From Pseudomonas veronii (GTDB taxonomy: Bacteria; Pseudomonadota; Gammaproteobacteria; Pseudomonadales; Pseudomonadaceae): DNA of 64,000 nt. This document shows, piece after piece, positions 15,896-25,939 of this stretch; position 1 is the first letter of the stretch, and each line of letters begins with the position of its first letter. A program made the position numbers and the translations under genes. The notes below the pieces were generated by a model. The model saw only the letters and a list, made by a program, of their open reading frames with translations, had not been told where the DNA came from and ran no database searches. The stretch lies in the NCBI RefSeq assembly GCF_001439695.1, contig NZ_JYLL01000015.1, positions 62,001-126,000 on the forward strand, in the 5' to 3' direction.

Positions 15896-18334
15896 TCAGC
15901 TCGGTTTGGCTTCCGCCTGCGCGTGCAGCGCCAGTTCCTTTTCAGCTTCCTTCAAGTCTTCCTCGCTGATCATCTCGGCAATCGCGCGCAAACGCTCGAC
16001 CACACGCGCATTCACCGTGCCTTCGGGGAATTGCCCTTCTGCGTCCGGCTCACCGGCCGGCTCGCCGACCAGCAGGCTCAACGCCTCATCCGCCTGGCGC
16101 ACCGCATAGATATGGAATTGCCCGGCGCGCACGGCCTGCAACACCTTCTCATCGAGCATCAGCGTGGCGACGTTGGCCTGCGGAATGATCGCGCCTTGTT
16201 CGCCGGTCAGCCCACGCGCTTCGCAGAGGCGGAAGAAACCTTCGATCTTCTCGTTGACCCCGCCCACCGCCTGCACTTCACCAAACTGGTTGATCGAACC
16301 GGTGATGGCAAAACACTGTTTGAGCGGGGTTTTCGACAAGGCCGAAATCAAGGTACAGGCCTCGCCCAGGGACGCGCTGTCGCCGTCCACATAACCGTAG
16401 GACTGTTCCAGCGCGATACTCGCCGAGATCGCCAGCGGGAATTCCTGGGCATAACGGCTGCCCAGGTAACCGGTGAGGATCATCACGCCCTTGGAGTGAA
16501 TCGGCTGGCCGAGGTTGACCTCACGCTCGATGTCGACGATGCCGCTGCCGCCCGGGTACACCGTGGCGGAAATCCGCGCTGGCACGCCGAACGCCGAATC
16601 GCCGACTTCCAGCACCGTCAGCCCGTTGCACTTGCCGACCGCTGCGCCGGCGGTGTCGATCAGGATCACCCCGGCGAGCATGTCGTCGAGAATCCGCGCC
16701 GACACCCGCCCGGTGCGCGTGGCCTTGGCCTTCAGCGCACGTTCGATGTGGCCGGCGTCGGTCATTTCGTCGCCCGCCAGGTGGCGAATGAAATCCGCCT
16801 CGCTGACCAGCTGGAACAAGTCGCCAATGCGCGCCGACAACCGCCCCTGGTGTTCGGCCAGGCGTGCGCTATAAGTGGCCAAGCGCGCCACCGCGTCCGA
16901 GGTCAGCGGCGCCATGCCCTCTTCCGAGGTGCGGGTTTTCAGCAACTGCGCGAACTGCTCGAGGCTTTCGTCGACCATCGGGATGTCTTCGTCGAAATCC
17001 ACCAGCACGCGGAACATTTCCTGGAAGTCCGGATCGGCGTCCTGCAACGCGTAGTACAGCTGGCGGGAGCCGATGATGATCACCTTGACCTGCAACGCAA
17101 TCATCTGCGGGTTGAGCGTCACCGTGGCCAGACGGCCCAGTTCGCCCAGCGGCGACTCCATCTTCAGCTTGCGCGACTGCAGGGAACGCTTGAGGGCGTC
17201 CCACACAAACGGCTCGCTGAGCATCTTCTCGGCTTCGAGGATCAGGAACCCGCCGTTGGCCCGGTGCAAGGCGCCCGGACGCAACTGACGATAGGTCGTG
17301 TAGAGCGCGCCCTGATCGGTGCTGTATTCGATCCGGCCGAACAGGTTGTCGTAGGTCGGGTGCGGTTCAAACACCACCGGGGCGCCGCCGTTGACCGGAT
17401 GGCCGACCACCAGGCTCGGGCAGTACTGTTCTTCGAGCAGCTTGCGGGCCTGGGCGTCGGTCTTGGCGTCGTCCACCAATTGCTCGACCACGGTTTTCAG
17501 CAAGTACACCTGCATGGCTTGCAGGTAACCGCATACGGCGGCGTTTTCTGCGTACTTTTCCGACAACGGTGACAGCAATGGCTGTAGGGCCAGGGTGATG
17601 GTTTCTTCGTTGAACTGACGCAGTTGGTTGTTCGACTCACGCTTCCACTGCGGCAGGCTGGCCAGCTCTTCGTTGAGGCGTTCTTCCAGTTCGGAAATAT
17701 CGGTGTGGAAGCGCTCGCGATCGACTTCCGGCAACTGCGAGAACTCGGCCTCGTCCAGCGCCTTGCCGTCGAGCATCGGGGTGAACGCGATGTTGGAACT
17801 GTCGCGGTACAGCGCCACGTCCTTTTCCAGGGCCAGGCGTTCGATCACGTCCAATGCCTTGTCGTAACGCTGGTTGAACGCGCGGTCGATAGCGCTTTTG
17901 CGTTGTTGATACGTCGGGTGTTCGAACACTGCCGGGAAGGTCGCCACCAGGTTGTCGATCAAGCCGTTGATGTCGCTGATGAACGCCGCGGCGCCGCCTG
18001 CCGGCAGTTCCAAGGCGCGGGGTTCGCGGGGTTCATCGAAATTATTCACATAGACCCAGTCCGACGGGGTCTGCAGGCGTTTGCCTTCGGCCTTCAGGTA
18101 GCGTTTGACGAACGAAAAGCGGCCGGTGCCCGGCTCGCCCATGACAAACACGTTGTAACCGGGGCGTGGCATGGCCACACCGAACTGCAAGGCTTCAACC
18201 GCACGTTCCTGGCCAAGCACACCGCGAAAGGGCTCCAAATCATTGGTGGTCGAGAAGCTGAACTGTTCAGCGGAGAAAGGGCGAGTCAGCGCTTCGGGCG
18301 CTAGACGCAAGCTGGCAGCAACAGGATCAGGCAT
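15896..18334 (-). CDS. Lon-like ATP-dependent protease (AsrA/PA0779-like)
   Basis: The 812-residue protein combines an AAA+ domain of the LonB-like AAA_32 type with a C-terminal Lon protease domain. The P-loop near residues 67–73 reads GEPGTGRFS, with Arg where Walker A usually has Lys. The protease Ser is in DGDSASLGEA and the dyad Lys in GGVNEKIEGFF. P. aeruginosa PA0779 (AsrA), an aminoglycoside- and heat-stress-linked protease, is the relative I have in mind. It should unfold and degrade proteins in the cytoplasm under stress. It is distinct from housekeeping Lon, which has an N-terminal substrate domain. Confidence 0.88.
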   Translation of the reverse strand: MPDPVAASLRLAPEALTRPFSAEQFSFSTTNDLEPFRGVLGQERAVEALQFGVAMPRPGYNVFVMGEPGTGRFSFVKRYLKAEGKRLQTPSDWVYVNNFDEPREPRALELPAGGAAAFISDINGLIDNLVATFPAVFEHPTYQQRKSAIDRAFNQRYDKALDVIERLALEKDVALYRDSSNIAFTPMLDGKALDEAEFSQLPEVDRERFHTDISELEERLNEELASLPQWKRESNNQLRQFNEETITLALQPLLSPLSEKYAENAAVCGYLQAMQVYLLKTVVEQLVDDAKTDAQARKLLEEQYCPSLVVGHPVNGGAPVVFEPHPTYDNLFGRIEYSTDQGALYTTYRQLRPGALHRANGGFLILEAEKMLSEPFVWDALKRSLQSRKLKMESPLGELGRLATVTLNPQMIALQVKVIIIGSRQLYYALQDADPDFQEMFRVLVDFDEDIPMVDESLEQFAQLLKTRTSEEGMAPLTSDAVARLATYSARLAEHQGRLSARIGDLFQLVSEADFIRHLAGDEMTDAGHIERALKAKATRTGRVSARILDDMLAGVILIDTAGAAVGKCNGLTVLEVGDSAFGVPARISATVYPGGSGIVDIEREVNLGQPIHSKGVMILTGYLGSRYAQEFPLAISASIALEQSYGYVDGDSASLGEACTLISALSKTPLKQCFAITGSINQFGEVQAVGGVNEKIEGFFRLCEARGLTGEQGAIIPQANVATLMLDEKVLQAVRAGQFHIYAVRQADEALSLLVGEPAGEPDAEGQFPEGTVNARVVERLRAIAEMISEEDLKEAEKELALHAQAEAKPS

Positions 18335-18601
18335 CGGGCTTCCTTACATCAGGCGGGGCAGATGGCGGCATTCTGGCTCTCTGTTACGCGCTCTGGCAAG
18401 GCGCGCCTGAGGTAAAGCATAGACACGGGCTGCGTCCTACAAAAAAATCGAGATATCTCTGATTGTTTTATTAAAAATCACGGAACCCCTGGAACCTGCC
18501 TAAACTCCAAACTGCGCGGGCTGGACTAATAACCGGCCCCTAAGGCGCGTTACTGCGCCTGAACCCTTGTCCATTGGTTTGCACACAAAGAGAACAAAGC
18601 T
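18335..18601. other. Divergent promoter region (protease / DUF3015)
   Basis: A 267-base region between divergent genes, with an AT-rich centre around 18440–18480. It contains GGAACCCCTGGAACC followed by TCCAAAC, which loosely resembles an extracytoplasmic sigma factor promoter, but I cannot decide. No gene is seen. Confidence 0.35.
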
Positions 18602-19090
18602 ATGAAACGGATCCTTCTCGGTACTCTCTTCACCGTCGTTTCCCTCAACGCAATGGCTGAATCACCCGGTGGCCCGAACTGCGGTTGGGGCAACATGCTG
18701 TTCGAAGGCCAGCGCGGCACGCCGGCGCACTTCCTGGCGTCCACCACCAACGGCACCTCGGGCAACGCTACCTTCGGCATGACCTCGGGCACCAACGGTT
18801 GCAGCACCAACAGTGCCCTGACCTACGGCGGCAAATCGTGGATTGCCATGAATGGCATGATGAACGAGCTGTCCGAAGACATGGCCAAAGGCAATGGCGA
18901 GGCGCTGACCACCTACGCCGTGGTACTGGGCGTTGCACCAGAAGATCGCGAGCACTTTGCTGCCGTGACCCACGAGCACTTCCAGCAAATCTTCAGCAAG
19001 GCCGACGTGACCGCTGACGATGTCCACAACAACACCCTGGCTGTACTGAAAAGTGATGCCCGCCTGGCGAAATACGCAACCCAGGCTTAA
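18602..19090 (+). CDS. DUF3015 family exported protein
   Basis: A 162-residue protein with a clean signal peptide (MKRILLGTLFTVVSLNAMA) and a mature N-terminus with the paired cysteines and NCGWGNMLFEGQ segment of DUF3015, followed by TSGTNGCSTNSAL. It is periplasmic or outer-membrane associated; function unknown. GAGAAC before the ATG is the likely ribosome binding site. It is followed by a strong terminator and then a DUF4105 gene. Confidence 0.85.
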   Translation: MKRILLGTLFTVVSLNAMAESPGGPNCGWGNMLFEGQRGTPAHFLASTTNGTSGNATFGMTSGTNGCSTNSALTYGGKSWIAMNGMMNELSEDMAKGNGEALTTYAVVLGVAPEDREHFAAVTHEHFQQIFSKADVTADDVHNNTLAVLKSDARLAKYATQA

Positions 19091-19100
19091 GCTCGAGCCG

Positions 19101-19132
19101 CCCGCGCCCTCCAAGGCGCGGGTCTTATTTTT
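19101..19132 (+). terminator. Rho-independent terminator after DUF3015 gene
   Basis: An 8-bp GC stem (CCCGCGCC / GGCGCGGG) with a 6-base loop at 19101–19122, followed by TCTTATTTTT. Confidence 0.8.
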
Positions 19133-19182
19133 GGACCCGCCTCCCCGCTTGGGTCTCACTTTTTCCGACTTAAGTTGCCCCT

Positions 19183-21036
19183 ATGCTCAAACGCCTTGCC
19201 TGGATGGCACTCTTCGCCTGCGCCCCGTTGTATGCGGCGCCGCATCTTGATGATCAACGTTTGCAGCAATTGGCCAACGATCCGTTCTGGTTGTCCTTGG
19301 GCCATTACGAAGCCGGCAAAGTCAGTGGCTGGCGCAGCTATGTCAGCGACAAAAAATTCTTCCTCGCCGCCGATGGCGCCCATCACCCGGATGCCGAACT
19401 CAAGGCCACCGTCGACGCGCTCTACGCGCCGGCCAGCCTGGGTGAAAAACATGCGCAATGCGTTTACCCCGCACGTACCCGCTGGCTCAAGGACCGGTTG
19501 CAACTGACCGACCTGCCCGCCGTGGGCTGCAACGAATTCAAGCAATGGTTCAAGGACGTCGCGCCCCATAGCGCGGTGATGATCTTCCCGGCGGCCTACC
19601 TCAACAGCCCTTCATCGATGTTCGGCCACACCCTGCTGCGCATCGACCAGGCCGACGTGCAGAGCAACAACACCGCGCTGCTCAGCTATGCGATCAACTT
19701 CGGCGCGTACATCGAAGGCTCGGACAACAGCATCCTCTACGCCTGGAAAGGCCTGATGGGCGGCTACCCCGGCCTGTTCGCCCTGGTGCCCTACCAGGAA
19801 AAACTCTCCGAATACCGCAGCCTGGAGAACCGCGACCTGTGGGAATACCGCCTGAACCTGACCCAGGTCGAGACCGAGCGCATGGTCGAGCACGTGTGGG
19901 AACTCAAGCAGATCCAGTTCGACTACTTCTTCTTCGACGAAAACTGCTCCTACCGCCTGTTGGAGTTGCTGCAAGTGGCCCGCCCCGGCCTGCGCCTGAC
20001 CGAGCAATTCCCGCTCACTGCGATCCCCACCGACACGGTCAAGGCCGTGAAAGACGCCGGCCTGGTCGAGAAGATCGACTATCGCCCGTCCCGTGAGCGC
20101 GAGTTGCTGGAACGCGCCAAACCGCTGGACAGCGACGAGCAGCAATGGGTGCTGAAAGTCAGCGACGACCAGAAACAACTGCAGGCGCCCGCGTTTAAAG
20201 CGTTGCCGCGCGAGCGCCAGGCGCTGATCATCGACGCCGCCTACCGCCTCGGCCGCTACCGCGCCAATGGCCTGGAGCGCGACACCGAACGCTCCCAACG
20301 CAGCTTCGAACTGCTGCGTGCGATCAACCAGAACCCCGCGCCCGACCTGAAGATCACGCCCCCAGGCCTGCCGGAAACCGGCCATGAATCACGCACCTGG
20401 CAAGCCGGCATCGGCACGCGTGGCGACAAAGCCTTCGGCGAATACGGCCTGCGCATGGCCTACCACGACCTCAACGACAACGCCGAAGGCTTCCCCCTCG
20501 GCGCGCAGATCGAGATCCTGCAAATGAAACTGCGCCAGTACGAAGGCAACCACTGGCAACTGCAGCAACTGGACCTGGCCACCATCCGCTCCCTGACTCC
20601 GCGCAACGCGTTGCTGCAACCCTGGTCATGGCAAGTCACCGGCGGCCTGGAACGCGTGCCGGGCAAACACGACGATGAAACCCTGGTCGCCCACGTCAAC
20701 GGCGGCGCCGGCGGCACCTGGCAACTGCGCGACGACATGCTCGGCTTCGCCCTCGGCACCGTGCGCGTGGAACACAACAACGACTTCAGCGAAGCCATCT
20801 CCCCCGCCGCCGGTTTCAACACCGGCGTACTGTGGAAAAACCCGCTGGGCAACCTGAGCCTGGAAGCCAAGGGAGATTTCTTCACCAATGGCGAAGTACG
20901 GCGCAGCATCAGCCTGAACCAGCAGTGGGAATTGTCGCGCAACCTCGGCCTGCGCCTGAGCGCCCAACGCGAGTACAGCCACTTGTCGACGCCGGTGAAT
21001 GAGGTAATGCTTGAGATGAAGTGGTATCACTACTGA
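19183..21036 (+). CDS. DUF4105 (Lnb N-terminal periplasmic domain) protein
   Basis: A 617-residue exported protein with signal peptide MLKRLAWMALFACAPLYA. The DUF4105 core shows SMFGHTLLRID near residue 145 and FFFDENCSYRLLELL near residue 250, whose His, Asn and Cys resemble a papain-like or transpeptidase-like active centre. The C-terminal 200 residues are rich in alternating hydrophobic beta strands and end in Tyr, which could be a small outer-membrane barrel or a periplasmic beta domain. Function is not established. It is separated from the chorismate mutase gene by 34 bases, so cotranscription is likely. Confidence 0.82.
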   Translation: MLKRLAWMALFACAPLYAAPHLDDQRLQQLANDPFWLSLGHYEAGKVSGWRSYVSDKKFFLAADGAHHPDAELKATVDALYAPASLGEKHAQCVYPARTRWLKDRLQLTDLPAVGCNEFKQWFKDVAPHSAVMIFPAAYLNSPSSMFGHTLLRIDQADVQSNNTALLSYAINFGAYIEGSDNSILYAWKGLMGGYPGLFALVPYQEKLSEYRSLENRDLWEYRLNLTQVETERMVEHVWELKQIQFDYFFFDENCSYRLLELLQVARPGLRLTEQFPLTAIPTDTVKAVKDAGLVEKIDYRPSRERELLERAKPLDSDEQQWVLKVSDDQKQLQAPAFKALPRERQALIIDAAYRLGRYRANGLERDTERSQRSFELLRAINQNPAPDLKITPPGLPETGHESRTWQAGIGTRGDKAFGEYGLRMAYHDLNDNAEGFPLGAQIEILQMKLRQYEGNHWQLQQLDLATIRSLTPRNALLQPWSWQVTGGLERVPGKHDDETLVAHVNGGAGGTWQLRDDMLGFALGTVRVEHNNDFSEAISPAAGFNTGVLWKNPLGNLSLEAKGDFFTNGEVRRSISLNQQWELSRNLGLRLSAQREYSHLSTPVNEVMLEMKWYHY

Positions 21037-21070
21037 CCAACGCCCAACCAGAATCAGGAGTTCACTCAAC

Positions 21071-21376
21071 ATGGCCGTTACCTGCACCACCCTTGAAGAA
21101 GTCCGAAGCAACATCGACCGCCTCGACCAGCAAATCGTCAGCCTGTTGGCCGAACGCGGCCACTACGTTTCCCAGGCGGCACGCTTCAAAAAAGACACCG
21201 ACGGCGTCAAGGCACCACAGCGCGTCGAACAGGTGATCAGCAAAGTACGCAATCTGTCCCAAACGGTCGGCGCCAATCCCGACGTCACCGAACAGGTGTA
21301 CCGCGCGATGATTGCGGCGTTTATCCAGCAAGAATTGGCTGAGCATGCTGCGCTGGCCAGCCATCAGATGACATAG
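21071..21376 (+). CDS. Chorismate mutase, AroQ class
   Basis: A 101-residue all-helical protein matching the single-domain AroQ fold: helix 1 with RSNIDRLDQQIVSLLAERGHYV, then ARFKKDT, and a C-terminal helix ending FIQQELAEHA. The first-helix Arg, the central Arg/Lys and a late Gln are in the expected places. It converts chorismate to prephenate, or could be an isochorismate-pyruvate lyase relative like PchB. There is no signal peptide. An extra stand-alone mutase beside envelope genes is curious, since Pseudomonas also makes a PheA-fused enzyme. Confidence 0.85.
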   Translation: MAVTCTTLEEVRSNIDRLDQQIVSLLAERGHYVSQAARFKKDTDGVKAPQRVEQVISKVRNLSQTVGANPDVTEQVYRAMIAAFIQQELAEHAALASHQMT

Positions 21377-21470
21377 CACCCAACACCTTTCTCACCCCCC
21401 TTTCACATCCCCCCGACGAATCCCCTTCTAAACTTCCCCTATCAGCCGTGAAACGGCCAGGGAGCAAGTA

Positions 21471-21827
21471 ATGTGGCGGTATGCAGTAATGCTGTGTGCG
21501 GTGCTGGGGTTGTCGGGTTGCCAATCGACCCATCAGGAGTTGCTGGCCAAGGGTTATCCACCGGCGTTTGCCGATGGCTTCGATGACGGTTGCAGCAGTG
21601 GTCGCCAGGCCGCGGGGGTGATCACCGGGGAGTTTCGCAAGAATGTGCCGCGTTATCTGAAAGACCGCGTATACGCCGAAGGCTGGGAAGATGGCTTTCG
21701 CCAGTGCAAGGCGATGCGCGAAAACGAAGAGTTGCGCGACTACAAAGACCATCACTGGGACGAGCGCGAGCGCGCCTGGCAGCAGGAGAAGGATCGCGAC
21801 GCAGCCAAGGCTTATCGCTCGCAATAG
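21471..21827 (+). CDS. Small lipoprotein of unknown function
   Basis: A 118-residue protein with signal sequence MWRYAVMLCAVLGLSGC, where LSGC is a good lipobox. The mature part has a repeated aromatic/Gly pattern (GYPPAFADGFDDGCSSGRQA and EGWEDGFRQC) and a highly charged C-terminal helix. The family is unknown to me. It lies between chorismate mutase and a Gre-like gene on the same strand. Confidence 0.7.
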   Translation: MWRYAVMLCAVLGLSGCQSTHQELLAKGYPPAFADGFDDGCSSGRQAAGVITGEFRKNVPRYLKDRVYAEGWEDGFRQCKAMRENEELRDYKDHHWDERERAWQQEKDRDAAKAYRSQ

Positions 21828-21897
21828 GTCGCTTTCAGACATTCGTCGAAACTAAAGTGCGGCGAACATGGCCCAAACGCTATAGAGGGAGCCTGTC

Positions 21898-22395
21898 ATG
21901 AGCCGAGCTTTTGTGAATGAAGACAGCGCCGCCGCCCAGGCCGACCCACCGGTCGAGCGTCAGGTCAGCGAGCAACCCAATCGCCTCACCGCGCGCGGGT
22001 TGGCGCAGTTACAGGCCAAGGTCGCGCAGTTGCAGCAGGAATACAGCGTCGAATCCGCCAAGGGCGAACAGGCCGACAAACAGCGCCAGGCCGACCTTGA
22101 GCGGGATTTGCGTTACTTCAACCAGCGGCTACAGAGTGCCCAGGTGGTGGCGCCGGCTGTGTCCACCGACAAGGTGCAGATCGGCAGTTGGGTGACCTTT
22201 GCCAATGAGCAGGACGAGCAACAGCGCATTCAGTTGGTCGGTGAAGACCAGGCCGATGCCGGTGCGGGCCTGATCAACTGGGGTTCGCCCCTGGGTCGGG
22301 CGCTGCTCGGGGCGCGGGTGGGCGACGAGGTGCTGTGGCAGCGCCCCGTCGGCGATCAGTTGATCGAAGTGCTGCGCATCGAGGCCGAGACCTAG
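21898..22395 (+). CDS. GreA/GreB-like elongation factor protein
   Basis: A 165-residue protein with a short N-terminal region, an alpha coiled coil (about residues 30–85) and a C-terminal FKBP-like domain (GSWVTFANE to SPLGRALLGARVGDEVLWQRP). The overall layout is that of Gre factors, which enter the RNA polymerase secondary channel. The usual GDLSENAEY-type acidic tip is not present in that form, so it may lack transcript-cleavage activity and act as a Gre-like competitor. Its 3' end overlaps the convergent gdhA 3' end by 4 bases. Confidence 0.75.
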   Translation: MSRAFVNEDSAAAQADPPVERQVSEQPNRLTARGLAQLQAKVAQLQQEYSVESAKGEQADKQRQADLERDLRYFNQRLQSAQVVAPAVSTDKVQIGSWVTFANEQDEQQRIQLVGEDQADAGAGLINWGSPLGRALLGARVGDEVLWQRPVGDQLIEVLRIEAET

Positions 22396-23729
22396 ACGAT
22401 GCCTTGGGCCAGCATCGCGTCGGCGACTTTGACGAAGCCGGCGATATTCGCGCCTTTCACGTAGTTGATCCGGCCGTTTTCCTCACCGTAATGCACGCAC
22501 GCGTGGTGGATCGACTGCATGATGTTGTGCAGTTTGCTGTCCACCTCACCGGCGGTCCACAGCAGGCGCATGGCGTTCTGCGACATTTCCAGGCCACTCA
22601 CCGCCACGCCGCCAGCGTTGGACGCCTTACCCGGGGCGAACAGAATGCCTGCATCGATAAAGATATCCACAGCCTCCAGGGTGGTCGGCATGTTGGCGCC
22701 TTCGGCCACGCAGAGGCAGCCGTTGCGCAACAGGGCGCGGGCAGCGTCGGCGTTGAGTTCGTTCTGGGTGGCGCATGGCAGCGCGATGTCGCACGCCAGT
22801 TCCCACGGGGTTTTACCGGCGCGGAACTCCAGGCCGTAACGGGCCGCCAGTTCGCTGATGCGACCGCGCTGGACGTTTTTCAGCTCCAGCAGCGCCGACC
22901 ATTGCTCCTCCGTCAACCCGTTTTCGGCGTACAGGGTGCCTTCGGAGTCGGACAGCGAAATCACCTTGCCGCCCAGGTCCATGACCTTGCGCGCCGCGTA
23001 TTGCGCCACGTTACCGGAGCCGGAGACCGCCACGCGCTTGCCCTCGACCCGCAGGCCATCGCGCTTGAGCATTTCTTCAGCGAAGTACACGCAACCGAAA
23101 CCGGTGGCTTCGGGGCGGATCAAGCTGCCGCCGTAGGTCATGCCTTTGCCGGTCAGCACGGAGGTGAACTGGTTGCTCAGGCGCTTGTACTGGCCGAACA
23201 GGAAGCCGATCTCGCGGGCGCCCACACCGATATCGCCGGCCGGGACGTCCACGTCGGCGCCGATATGGCGGTACAACTCGCTCATGAACGCCTGGCAGAA
23301 GCGCATCACTTCGGCGTCGCTCTTGCCCTTGGGGTCGAAGTCCGAACCGCCTTTGCCGCCGCCCATGGGCAACGAGGTCAGGGAGTTTTTGAAGGTCTGT
23401 TCGAAGGCGAGGAATTTCAATACGCCCAGGTTGACCGACGGGTGAAAGCGCAGGCCGCCCTTGTACGGGCCGATGGCACTGTTCATCTGGATACGGAAAC
23501 CGCGGTTGACCTGAACCTTGCCGTGATCATCGACCCACGACACCCGGAAAGTAATCGCACGTTCCGGCTCGCAGATGCGCTCCAGGATGCCCGAGGTCAG
23601 GTAGTGAGGATTGGCTTCAAGAAACGGCCACAGGCTGCGTAGGACTTCTTCTACGGCCTGGTGGAATTCCGGCTGGTCGGGGTCGCGTTTCTTCAGGCGG
23701 GCAAGGAAGGATTCAACGGATTCGATCAT
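22392..23729 (-). CDS. gdhA: NADP-specific glutamate dehydrogenase
   Basis: A 445-residue enzyme with the substrate Lys motif PMGGGKGGSDFDPKGKSD and the nucleotide-binding GSGNVAQYAA. It assimilates ammonium by reductive amination of 2-oxoglutarate with NADPH. The ATG at 23729 (MIESVESFLARL) gives the usual length for bacterial GdhA; an upstream TTG is less likely. It is transcribed alone, and no clear nitrogen-control site is visible upstream. Confidence 0.96.
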   Translation of the reverse strand: MIESVESFLARLKKRDPDQPEFHQAVEEVLRSLWPFLEANPHYLTSGILERICEPERAITFRVSWVDDHGKVQVNRGFRIQMNSAIGPYKGGLRFHPSVNLGVLKFLAFEQTFKNSLTSLPMGGGKGGSDFDPKGKSDAEVMRFCQAFMSELYRHIGADVDVPAGDIGVGAREIGFLFGQYKRLSNQFTSVLTGKGMTYGGSLIRPEATGFGCVYFAEEMLKRDGLRVEGKRVAVSGSGNVAQYAARKVMDLGGKVISLSDSEGTLYAENGLTEEQWSALLELKNVQRGRISELAARYGLEFRAGKTPWELACDIALPCATQNELNADAARALLRNGCLCVAEGANMPTTLEAVDIFIDAGILFAPGKASNAGGVAVSGLEMSQNAMRLLWTAGEVDSKLHNIMQSIHHACVHYGEENGRINYVKGANIAGFVKVADAMLAQGIV

Positions 23730-23924
23730 GAAAAGTCTCGGCAAATTTATTGTCGTTAAGGGCGATTGAGCCGGACTTTATCAATTCATGTCGCACCGCG
23801 ACAGGGCAAAATGTCGCCTTTGTGAATTTAAATGGTGCATTGGATATAAATAAACCTGAAAAACAGGCATTTATCGCACCTAAAAGGGGATTTCAAAACG
23901 GCGCCATGCACCAACTGAAAAACC

Positions 23925-23957
23925 GCTATCGGAGGCAAGCCTCCTCCCACATTTGAT
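23925..23957. repeat. Single REP-like palindrome
   Basis: GGAGGC-AA-GCCTCC followed by TCCCACATTTGATC is one arm of the GTGGGAGG-type repeat seen elsewhere in this window. It lies between divergent-side gdhA upstream sequence and the ettA terminator. Confidence 0.6.
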
Positions 23958-23982
23958 CGATGTTCGTCAGGAAGTCATGGGC

Positions 23983-24008
23983 AAAAAAAACGGAGCCCGA
24001 AGGCTCCG
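23983..24008 (-). terminator. Terminator of ettA
   Basis: A 7-bp stem CGGAGCC / GGCTCCG with a CGAA loop at 23991–24008. Read on the minus strand it is followed by eight U residues (23983–23990), 20 bases after the ettA stop. Confidence 0.88.
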
Positions 24009-24028
24009 CTTTTCCAAACCGACCCGAA

Positions 24029-25693
<1,665 letters not shown>

Positions 25694-25765
25694 GGTGAAC
25701 CTAGCGTCAGTGACTGATGAATTGAGCGGGCGAAGCCCGTGCCAGACCATGCGCCGCGCGGGCCG

Positions 25766-25779
25766 TTGACCTTGATCAA
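25766..25779. promoter_or_regulatory. Possible ANR/FNR-type site upstream of ettA
   Basis: TTGAC-cttg-ATCAA differs from the TTGAT-N4-ATCAA consensus at one base. It lies 73 bases upstream of the ettA start. The match may be chance, as a single degenerate site. Confidence 0.3.
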
Positions 25780-25939
25780 TGCCTGCGAGCGGAAAAAGCC
25801 TGATTGTCTGGGGCTGGAACGCCCCCGCGTAACCGGCAAAGCTACCTGAATGCGCCAGGGCAGTCCAGCCAGGCAGGACTGGCACTTTGCCACAAGTCAA
25901 GGCATGCTAGCCGCCCTCCGGGCGTCCGGCTTATAGTGC

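Noticed and set aside
22335..23642. A 435-codon plus-strand frame opposite gdhA
   Set aside because: Antisense shadow of a well-identified glutamate dehydrogenase gene.
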